Below, piece by piece: positions 1-8,559 of a stretch of 64,000 bases of DNA. The DNA is from Pythium myriotylum. Its lineage: Eukaryota > Oomycota > Peronosporomycetes > Pythiales > Pythiaceae. Made by a program: the position numbers and the translations under genes. The notes beneath the pieces are model-generated. The model had not been told where the DNA came from. It made no database searches and worked only from the letters and a program-made list of their open reading frames with translations. How positions within the stretch are numbered: the stretch's first letter is position 1; the number at the start of each line of letters is the position of its first letter. The stretch covers positions 124,001-188,000 of the forward strand of contig JALJCQ010000013.1 of NCBI GenBank assembly GCA_023091665.1, given 5' to 3'.

Positions 1-197
1 TGGATACACCTCCCGGTACTGAGATAGTGCATTGGACATCGTGTGTCCATATGTACGGTTACGGTTACGGAGTCACAGCTCTGTGATCATTGAAGTTGAA
101 GCCGTTCTAGACAATTCTAGAGCAGCTGTGCAGGACGTGTGGCTAGAGAGCGCCACGTACCTGAGAGTAGAGAGCTTGGGCTTCTATCTACCGTAAC

Positions 198-2122
198 ATG
201 ACTTCGCAATTCGACTCGTACCTGACAGTACGTTGGGGAGCCCGCTCTGCGGAACTCTTACATATAGTACGCAAGAGCGACGAAGTAAACGGCGTGTTAC
301 CTGCGCGAAAGGCCATCAGACATAACAATGATTTGATGGCAAAGGATTGGACTCGGATCGACCAACGCAAATACCAGAGGCAAAACAATGATACTGAGAT
401 CAAGGATGCTCGCCATTTAGATACCAACCATGTTGACTACGAGATCGCACTTGCCCCGAATGTGGTTCCATCCTCCTACACGGCTGCAATGACATCAAAT
501 GAGGCGGCTGCAATGGGGGACAGCAATGCGCAGTGAGCTACACTCACTAGAACAAAACCACACATGGGATGTTTGTCCTCTACCGGCAGGTCGAAAACCA
601 GTTGGATGGGTGTTTGATTACAAGACGAATGAGAAAGGGGAGGTCATACGCCATAAGGCCCGACTCGTTGCTCAAAGGTTCTCACAGCGATATGGGGAAG
701 ATTACCAAGATACTTACTCTTAGTAGCCAATGCAACTTCGGTCCGATTATTTCTCGCCGTCGCATGCTCTGAGGGGATGATGGTGGGACAATGTGATGTT
801 GATAAGGCCTTGTTAAATGGTGAACTTGAAGAAGAGATATACATGCAGATGCCAGAAAGGATCGACTCCCTGAGCGAGGAGGGGGAGTTGCCTACCGTCA
901 GTCCGCGATCTAACGGCATTCAAACAGGCAAGAACGCCGACACTGCTAACGAAAGCGCGTCGACTGCGGATGCGCAACCACTTGTGTGTCACCTGCGGAA
1001 AAGTCTGTACTGGCTTAAACAGGCATCGCGAGTCTGGAACAAGACGATTGACAAAACACTTCGTGACTGGGGCTTTGAACCCACCGCACCAGACAGATGC
1101 GTTCACATCAAAGGGAAAGGTGATAGCCGATGCATGATCTGTCTATACGTCGTTGACTTGCTTGTTGCTAGTACAAACCAAGCAAGCATCTCAAGTCTCA
1201 AAGCCTATCTCGGAGCAAAGTTCAAGATGAAGGAACTTGGCTCGGTTCGATTAGTTCTTGGTATCGAGGTTCGATACGATCCAAAGCAGCGCGTTCTACA
1301 ACTACTTCAGAGATCCTATATTGATCAGACTGCCGAGAAGTTCAACCAGACAAACGCGAAGCCTACTTTCATTCCTGCTGAGCCAGGACTGAACCTTGAT
1401 ACCCAGTCCCTTGCTGAATCTGAGACAACATCCCTACGGCCTTATCGATCAGTTGTTGGATGCCTCATGTACTTGGCGGGATGCACAAGACCTGATATTG
1501 CGGTTACTGTTCTGAAACTTAGCCAGCATTTAGAAAACCCGACAGAACAACATTGCAAAGCAGCAATTTGACTTGTTCGTTATCTAAGAACTACTCGCGA
1601 CTACGGACTGCACTATAACGGAAACATGAAGCGTGAGCTGCTAGCTTATAGTGATGCTGACTGGGGATCGAGCACAGGTGATCGCCGCTCACTCTCGCGT
1701 AGTATTATAATGATGTGTGGAGGACCAGTGGCATGGAAGGCAACCGTGCAGAAGAGCGTTGCCCTCAGCTCGACCGAGGCCGAATACATGGCGCTCTCGG
1801 CCTGTGTGAAGGAGTGTGTGTGTGGGCTCGCCAACTTGTTCGCGAGCTAACCACACCACTGCTGTACTATACGTGCTGACAACCAAGGCGCAATAGCGCT
1901 TGCAAATAACAACGGATACCACGCACGAACAAAGCATATCGACATTAGGTGTCATTTCGTCCGCGAGAAGATTGGAAGTGGCGATATCCAGCTAAGCTAT
2001 GTTACGACAGAGCACCAGCTCGCTGACTTCCTTACCAAACTCATGAGTGGAAAGCGATTGCGCTTCTTGCTCGAAGGAGTGGGACTATTACCTACCGCTT
2101 CGACCAAGATCATCACAACCTA
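198..2122 (+). pseudogene. Decayed Ty1/copia retrotransposon pol (integrase end, RT, RNase H)
   Basis: Remnant of a copia-type polyprotein. The order is the linker before RT (198-510), the RT N-terminus (499-720, with KARLVAQRF), the RT palm (about 725-1571) and RNase H (about 1571-2122, with YSDADWG, SSTEAEYMAL and ADNQGAIAL). It is broken several times: a one-base insertion near 511, stops at about 721, an in-frame TGA at 1570-1572 where copia proteins normally read on, and a dinucleotide slip in the (TG)n stretch near 1815. The RT active site reads YVVD instead of YVDD (codon 1152-1154), so one catalytic Asp is gone. The pol frame ends at 2120-2122, just before a polypurine tract. No 5' LTR lies in the window, so the element extends off the left edge or is truncated. 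Confidence 0.9.
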
Positions 2123-2128
2123 ATGAAC

Positions 2129-2460
2129 GAGTGGGGGTGTTGGAGTGACGTGTAGTGGCTGGCGATTTCCCGGGCACGAGTGGTAGCAAGACTCATCACG
2201 ATTTCGGCGAAGGCTCCAGCTGCCGAGCCCGGAAGTATCAAGTACATCGTCGATGAAGATCCAGCCTTGACAGTGGTTGCGATCACTGTCATCGGAAGTT
2301 GTTCAAGAATCGGGTCTTTGGCAGTGGTTATGATCACTGTCATTTCGAGTAGCGCTTCGGCGATCGGCCCAAGAGTGGGGGTGTTGGAGAACGTCATTGT
2401 GATGATGATCTCGGTGGAGCCCGGGCGGTCTTTACGCATGATAGGAGCATCACGATCAAC
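2129..2460 (+). repeat. Polypurine tract and putative start of the copia 3' LTR
   Basis: Seven bases after the pol stop lies GAGTGGGGG (2129-2137) followed by TGTTGGAG, the usual polypurine tract then LTR 5' end (TG) arrangement of copia elements. The same 17-mer occurs again at 2373-2389, which suggests a nested or partly duplicated LTR. Between the two copies a GACAGTGGTT-type segment (about 2269-2298 and 2322-2351) is also repeated. The LTR 3' end cannot be fixed because no second LTR is present for comparison; 2460 is a guess. The remainder to 2658 shows nothing recognisable. Confidence 0.5.
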
Positions 2461-2660
2461 ACCCTAAAACACAGACACAGAAGCAGATGCAGACACAGAC
2501 GTTCTGTGTCATCAAGAAGCACAAGCGAAAGCTACAAGAAGGATCAAGTACGGTAGTGGAACTGAGGACCCTGAGGAAAGCCGATGGGCTTAGATGTACA
2601 CGAACATAGTATACTCATTTTCCAATTTACTTTCTAGTGACCAACCAACAACGACAACTA

Positions 2661-2685
2661 TTGTACTCGGCACCAATATTGATAC
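2661..2685 (+). repeat. Left terminal inverted repeat of the Tc1/mariner element
   Basis: 25-bp repeat preceded by TA. Its reverse complement is found at 4396-4420 with two mismatches. Confidence 0.8.
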
Positions 2686-3001
2686 CGCAGATTTGAGTTG
2701 TTCGTTCTCTACACCCACACCTCCAATTTTCGATCGAAGGCCCCCGTTGGAAAGCTCTGAATCTCAGCTTTGCCATGGTCTCTTTGAAAGTGAGAGAAAC
2801 GGAACACAGTCGCGTGAATCAACCAGGAAACAACTCTAACTCTTGAGACACCTTCAAAAATGGTTGCAAACAGATGGCAAAACTTGCGAACCTCCAAACA
2901 GCTGTTGCCACCAGCTGGCAATTCCTGAAAACTTCAAAGAATATTTTTGAACCTTAAAATTTAATAACCACATACTTCATATATCCTGCTAGAATTGATT
3001 T

Positions 3002-4261
3002 TTAGTTGTCCTCCTGCTTCTGCTCCTCTCTGTAACGTTTCTCTTCTCGCTGGACGCGGCGGTAGAAGTCTACAAAGTTCTTGGACGTAATCTTGTGGAG
3101 CCGAGCTCCAATCTTGTGTCCGAGATCTTCCATACTCGTCGCTGGGTTGAGAGCGATCCAGTTCTTGAGCATCGCCCAGGCGAGTTCGATGGGCTGAAGT
3201 TTGGGATGGTAGGGCGGGGTGTAGATGACCTCGTGGCCGCAGGTGCGCGCGATCTCGACGGCAGCGTAAAGTGGCGGCTTGCGCTGGGTCTCTGCGAGTT
3301 CGAGTAGCTGTTTCTTTGTGTACTTTGGCTCGTAATAGATTTCATGTTCTTCAAGCCACTGCTGGATCGCGTCTTTGTTCCACGATTGGGTTGGATGGGG
3401 GTGCAAGTTGCGCTTGTGGTAGCCCGCGCCATCCAGGTGGTTGCGACAACCACCGTAGTCGATCAGAAGCGACAGGCAGAGATTGAAAAACCACTTCTCG
3501 AAGAGCTCTGCGTCAAAGTTTCCGTGGTAGTCCTCCTTGGGGCTGTTCTTGGCAGGTCAGAATCGCACAGAATCCCTCAGCCACTCCCCCTTGAGCCACC
3601 CGTTGCGCATGAAGACGACCATCGCGCCGACGATGCAGTAGTGTCCCCCTTTCCCACTCTCCATGTAGCGCACACGGTCGGGCAGCAGCCAAGAGCGACC
3701 GGCCACATGGTTCTTGTTACAGTAGCTTTCGTCAAGATAAACTTCGGGTTTTTTCGGGTTCGTCTTCCAGTTGTAGTTGACGGCTTTTTTTGCGAGGTAG
3801 GCTGACCTGAAGTTCACAGTTCCAGCGTCGTCGGCGCGTGGGTCGCGCTTCCTGCCCTTGATGAAGCTGCAGTTCATCTTCTTCAGTTGACTGAGGATGA
3901 ACTTCGTCGTCAGGCGTATACCTTTCGTCGCCAATATCTCAGCTCTGATATGGAGAGCAGTCGTTGGGAGACCCTGTAAATTACGCGAGTTCAGAATGTC
4001 AGTGAAAATTTCATCGTAATTTTCAGGAGGCGTTTCGACGTGGAGAACAGGCTCAGCAAGAGGCGTCGGCGGAGAATCGGCATTTCTCTGCCGGTATTCC
4101 GCCATTACGCGCGCAACCGTCGCCTCTCCCACCGCCAGACAGCGCGCTACACGCCGCCGTATCTTGCGGTCCAGGGGATCGAGTCCTTCAGCCTTCTCGG
4201 ACTCAAAATAGAGGTAGGCCTCTACAATGAGGGCGCGCTTCTCTTCGGAAAAAATCCTCAT
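3002..4261 (-). pseudogene. IS630/Tc1-mariner DDE transposase with one internal stop
   Basis: A single reading frame of 420 codons from the Met at 4261 (MRIFSEEKRALIVEAY, a helix-turn-helix start) to the stop at 3002, broken only by one TGA at 3557-3559. All three catalytic acidic positions are visible: VYLDESYCNK (first D), HLDGAGYHKR (second D, after the stop) and PIELAW (third residue E). The YHGNFDAELFEKWF segment directly after the TGA shows the break is a point nonsense change, not a frameshift. The length is normal for this family. The protein would nick at TIRs and insert at TA. As it stands it makes at best a truncated product lacking two catalytic residues. Confidence 0.9.
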
Positions 4262-4395
4262 GATGAGAATTGGAGAATGAGAGCGGTGAGGGGAATGAGA
4301 AACTATGTTGTGCGCAAAGAGGCGGTTCTTTAGAGCCGCTTTGGGCGCATGCAGGTGGTCTAAAAGAAAAGTTATGATCGAATTTATTTTGGTCC

Positions 4396-4420
4396 GTATC
4401 AATGTTGGAGCCGAGTACAA
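4396..4420 (-). repeat. Right terminal inverted repeat of the Tc1/mariner element
   Basis: Inverted partner of 2661-2685, followed by TA at 4421-4422. Confidence 0.8.
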
Positions 4421-4552
4421 TACTACAAGATCCCAGTGGAATTTCTACCTAGATCAATGTGGCCACACTAAAGTTTCAGTTTAAAATTAAGGTGTACCAC
4501 ACTAAATATGACCACGTTTGAGCCGCTTGTCTCGACAATCTCAGTGGCCATC

Positions 4553-4851
4553 ATGCGCAACGTCCAGGCGAGCGTGCCGCTCGCGCCGATCCTCAAGAAA
4601 CTCGTGCCCGTGTGTTTCGTGGCGGGCGCGGCAATGGAGGCCTTCATGGTCAAGACCGGCTTTTGTGGGTGCTCGCGCGGTGTCGATCCGGATTTAGCAG
4701 AGACCGACTGACTCACTGACTTGACTCGTGCGCAGACGACATCGTGACCAAGAGCGAGGCCGAGAAGCGCGTCCAGCGCCTCGAGGAGCGCCGCGCGTTC
4801 GAGGAAAACCCGCCGCAGATCAGTCTGGACTGGCCCACGCGGGAGGGCTAG
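4553..4851 (+). CDS. UQCC5/SMIM4-like mitochondrial membrane microprotein
   Basis: Two exons, 4553-4664 and 4736-4851, joined across a 71-nt GT-AG intron, give 75 aa. The protein begins MRNVQASVPL and carries one hydrophobic segment (VCFVAGAAMEAFMVKTG) followed by FYDIVTKSEAEKRVQRLEE, a charged helix. The hydrophobic-MExxM-K-FYD-E/R-rich layout resembles animal SMIM4/UQCC5, a small inner-membrane factor for complex III assembly. That match is from memory of the family, not a search. An upstream ATG at 4508 in the same frame would add 15 residues; the shorter start is preferred because the extension lacks a clear role. The two halves lie in different frames. Confidence 0.65.
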
Positions 4852-4999
4852 ACGAACAAAAATGGACCGAAACTGTGGGGAGTACGGTCGTGTTATTGTG
4901 GGGGGATTCTTACTATGCAGATCGATCGTCGCCGTCGACCACGTCGCTCGCTTCATGGGTCGGTGCCATCGCCGACAAGCCCTAGCATGTCGCCACGCT

Positions 5000-6088
5000 T
5001 CAAACCGCGATCTTGTGGAGCACGATCTCGATGGCGGGCACGCGGTGCGACGACGCGCCACGGAACTTCTTGGACAGGTAGCGCGTCGAGATCTTGGCGA
5101 CGTCGGCGTGCTTCTGCGCTTTGAGCAGCTCGGCGGCCTGCACTGCGGTGCTGATTGCCGCCTCGGACGCCTGGAGACGCACCGAGGCCTGCTTCTGCAC
5201 GTTGAACTTGGTGTTGACCATGCTTGCATAGAACGCTAGCGAACAGCCATCGTCAAATGTGAGCATGAGCAGGCGACCAAAAATCCAAAACCAGATCTAG
5301 AGTGTGCGCGCACGCTAATACCTGCCGGCTTCTTCATCGAGATCGAGACCAGATCGTCCGAGTAGCGCGCGATCTTCGGACCCTTGGCCACTTTTTTCGC
5401 GACCGGCAGCGCCATCTCCTTGGCGAGGTTCTCGATGGTTTCTTTGGCGGCTTGCCAGTCCTTCGCGACGAGCGCCTTGCCGTCCGTGGGTGGTTTCGCC
5501 CACGGCACCGAGCCGACGACGACCGTGTGCGCGACCGCCCCACTGCCGCTCTCGACGTCGGCGGCGCTCGCGGCGACCGCGATCTTGACGCGGAACTGCG
5601 TGAAGAGCGCTTTCTTCCTCGCGGCCACGTCGTCTTTGCCTTCCTCGCCGTCCACGAAGAGCAGCTTGTCGAAGACTCCCCGAAAGTGCGCGTCGATCCA
5701 CTCGCGCGTGGCCTTCTCGACGCTGCGCGGGCGCTGCGTGACCGCGAGCAGCGTGAAGTACTTGCGCAGCGGCCGCAGCGCCTCGAGCGCGCCCTCGACC
5801 GCCGCGACGTTGCTCGCGAACGCCTCGGACGCGTAGAACGCCGCGAGCCACTCGCTCGCGCGCTTGCCGTCGCCGGCGAGCTGCTGCGCCCACTCGGGCA
5901 TCGCGAGCTCGGCCATCTGGACCTGTCGCGACGCGACGTCAGCTCCTCTCATCATTCTCCGCTCGTGGGGCGCGTGCACGCACCTGGCTCTTCTGCGTCG
6001 CGTTGTGCCACTCGAGCGCCGCCGGCAGCAGCCGCGCGAGCGCGTGGTCCACGTCCACGGCCAGCGCCGCCGTGCGCTCGCTCGCCAT
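5000..6088 (-). CDS. HAD-like domain fused to an Alba-type nucleic-acid-binding domain
   Basis: Three exons (6088-5984, 5922-5322, 5235-5000) give 313 aa. The introns are 61 nt (with a CTGAC branch-like site) and 86 nt, and both junctions keep phase. The N-terminal part has ALAVDVDHALARLLPAALEW, a HAD motif I pattern (DxD), and TLLAVTQRP followed by a helix and FDKLLFVDG, as in HAD phosphatase-like domains. The C-terminal part, DDLVSISMKKPAAFY then ISTAVQAAELLKAQKHADV and a final beta strand VPAIEIVLHK, follows the Alba fold. The KKPAAFYASM join across the second intron is what Alba proteins require, which supports the splice. Shares a 152-nt divergent promoter with the PX gene. The biochemical role of the fusion is unknown. 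Confidence 0.7.
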
Positions 6089-6160
6089 GCTTGGATTTTC
6101 GAACGATTCCAGCTTCTGGAAAGAAAGAGACCCCTCTCTTTGAAGTTCCCCTACAGACCG

Positions 6161-6178
6161 CACCTAGTGCTAGGTGCG
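6161..6178. promoter_or_regulatory. Palindrome in a bidirectional promoter
   Basis: GCACCTAG-TG-CTAGGTGC, 8-bp arms with a 2-nt spacer, in the middle of the 152-nt space between the divergent HAD-Alba and PX genes. The symmetry and location fit a dimeric regulator site; this is inference only. Confidence 0.35.
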
Positions 6179-6240
6179 ATGCGTACTTCACTAAGTGCGT
6201 CTTTCTCCCCTCCCCCACCAGGAAGAAAGAGGAAGGCGCC

Positions 6241-7753
6241 ATGCAGATGCTCAACGTCAGCGCGCTCGTCACGGGCTTCGAGACCGTGGGCGACCACACC
6301 GAGTTCATCGTGCAGGTGCGTGCGCGTCTGTGGCTGCCGCTGGCGACGCGGCGAGCGTAGGGTTGGGGCTCCACGGCGCGTTCCTCACCGCCGCGCGCCG
6401 ACAGGTCTCGTGCAACGGCGGGCTCTGGCTCATCTCGCGGCGCTTCAGCGACTTTGACCAGCTCCACTCGCGCCTCGTGCGCAACTTCGGCGACCTCATC
6501 GAGGCCAAGATCCCCGAGAAGCAGTGGTTCGGCCGGTAGGAGTCGCTCGTTCTTTTGTATGGAGGGATCAGTAGAGGACAATTTGAGGATGAGCAGACAC
6601 GAGGACTCTCTCTGTCGAGTGACCGCGTCGTTGAGGATCCTCCCGTGGCGCCTCCGAGTGCAGGTGGCAGGGTCGGAGCGAGGCGGCGAGGTGCGGGCTA
6701 TCTCGTGGTGGCGGGACATTGGCGCGTCATGTTGACAACGAAGGAAGATAGAGGAGTCTCGACCGAGACAATGACTGCCAAAATCGCTTGATCTTATCTG
6801 ACCGCGACGCCGCCGTGTCTTTGTCCACGCACCCCAATGCCTCTCGCTGTCTCGTGGACCTTGTCGTCGGCTTGGTGGTTTCTACGGGAGTGAGCTCCGA
6901 TTGCTCGCTCGAGACTGAGAAACCTCGGGCGCAAGTGTCCGCGCAACTGCACTGAGAATTCGAAACTCCTACGAAACCTCCCGGAAGAAATGAAATATCG
7001 GAAGACGCTGACGGAGTGCTTTTCCCGCAGATTTGACCCCAACTTTCTCGTGAAGCGCCAGTCAGGACTTCAAGAATACCTTGGTAGGCTTTCTCGTTTA
7101 TTTATTTGCGGGATCAATTAATGATTTCGCGAATGTATGCTACAGAGAGCTTGCTTCAAGTGCCAGGTATCCTCGATGACCGATCACTGCAGCACTTTCT
7201 CGAGCTGGAGAAGCACTTGGAATTGCAGGGTGAACTGGTCGGGCCGAACGGGAGCGGCCGACCGTCCAACGGTTTCCCCACATCCACGAGCATGATCATG
7301 AACGAGAACGACCGTTTGAATGCTATCGTTGAGAATGCCGCGCACACGTTCATCGATATCAGTGAGATCCCCGAGCCGCTTGAGCCCGACCAGGCCGCCC
7401 AACGCAAGAGCGAGATTGTCGCTGCCGCTGAGGCCCAATTCAACGAGACGAAGATTGTCGAAGGTTTCCATTTGAGCGTCCGTGCCCTTCGCTTGCCCAG
7501 CCCACCCGTCAATAAGTACACGGCTGACAATCTTATCGGTCGGCTGGAAGGACCAGGTCATTCGTACGAACAAGAGCAGGAGCTGCTTGCGTCGACATTG
7601 CAAGCCATCGATGAGTCGCTACGACTGACAATTGTGCCGCCATCGTCCGAGCTCATCGCGCTTATGGCTGGCGCAGCCGCAGCTCTGGGTAGCGGGTCGT
7701 TCTCGAATGGCTCGGCGGCAGTGACCTATGACAACGCAGTGGCTGTCAACTGA
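6241..7753 (+). CDS. PX-domain (phosphoinositide-binding, sorting-nexin-like) protein
   Basis: Four exons, 6241-6315, 6405-6535, 7031-7083 and 7146-7753, give 288 aa. The PX domain is spread over all four: VSALVTGFETVGDHTEFIV, then SRRFSDFDQLHSRL with the basic phosphoinositide-binding Arg, KQWFGRFDPNF, and LLQVPGILDDRSLQHFLEL. Each junction restores an unbroken PX fold, which fixes the splice sites. The C-terminal half is acidic and Ala/Ser rich without a recognised domain. The second intron, 495 nt, is about seven times longer than the others here and may hold an insertion or regulatory DNA; I see no coding sequence in it. Likely acts on endosomal membranes by family knowledge. Confidence 0.85.
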
Positions 7754-8299
7754 GAAGCAAAGTTAGGGGCTGAGGGGGAGCTATGAGCAGTGTCGTTCAG
7801 GTACTGTTGAGGGAGGGACAGAATGCAAAATGCGCGTTAGATGTGACATTCAAGCTGTGTCAATGGGCTTCGCCTATTCTGAAGTTTGATTGTGAGGGTC
7901 GTGTGGCTAAGATAGCTCCGTGCGTGTTCTGGTGGAAGATCGAGGTGCAATACTGATCGCAATACGGGATCAAGCTGACAGCCTTGGCTGTAGCGATGTG
8001 ACCTTTCTGTGGATCATTAGGATATGACCAGTCTTCCTGCGCGATGGGAGGACATCTGCCGTCATTGATGGATATCAAAGGACACGATTTCGGCCGCAAT
8101 CACACCCAACGGCTGAGGAGGTACGCCATCTGAACGATCAGGATCGTTGGAATTGTGGGCATTTCATCTAACGAGAGTCAACAATTGCGGAAGTGGCCCG
8201 GCTATGTGTAAACTGGAACTCGTGATCGGGTCACGCGGTGAGCCCAAAATGGTTCGTGACTGTCTCCGTGCACCTTCTGCAATCGCTCACTACCACTGT

Positions 8300-8336
<37 letters not shown>

Positions 8337-8559
8337 TCAGCATGGTTATCAAGAACAACCGCATCTATCTTTCTCCATTCCCGGCGTCCCACTCTCCACC
8401 ACCTAGTAAGCTGCTCAGAGGGGCAGTGTCAAGCGATTGATTTATCCATCGAACGAAGTGGACAACCCTCAATCAGGGTCACTTCAGCTTTCTCACTCGG
8501 CAACTTGCCTTCGATCACACAAGCCAGTGTCCAAGACAAGCTACAAACCCACCAACGCC
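7754..8559. other. Intergenic region with a (CT)n microsatellite
   Basis: No coding sequence is supported. It contains a 33-nt (CT)n tract at 8301-8333 and ends with the promoter of the first oxygenase copy. Confidence 0.6.
8493..8509 (+). promoter_or_regulatory. Oomycete-type Inr/FPR core promoter, oxygenase copy A
   Basis: TCACTCGGCAACTTGCC, 67 nt upstream of the ATG. It fits the oomycete initiator (YCAYTY) directly followed by the flanking promoter region (CAWTTT-like). The same 16-17-mer stands before copies C (20977) and E (30768, minus). Confidence 0.65.

Larger units (their letters stand above)
2661..4420 (-). mobile_element. Tc1/mariner-type DNA transposon with terminal inverted repeats
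   Basis: The 1760-bp element is bounded by inverted repeats 2661-2685 and 4396-4420, which match at 23 of 25 positions and start TTGTACTCGG. Each end is flanked by TA (2659-2660 and 4421-4422), the target dinucleotide duplicated by Tc1/mariner/IS630 transposases. Inside is a transposase reading frame on the minus strand. The element lies immediately downstream of the copia 3' end. The good TIRs and near-intact frame suggest recent activity. Confidence 0.85.

Noticed and set aside
2180..2467. Frames of 95-108 codons on both strands in the LTR region
   Set aside because: They lie over repeated LTR-like sequence and carry no known motif.
8301..8333. (CT)n tract as GAGA-type regulatory element
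   Set aside because: Plain microsatellite; similar tracts occur at gene ends (40906) and in an intron (about 49046-49075), so no specific function can be claimed.
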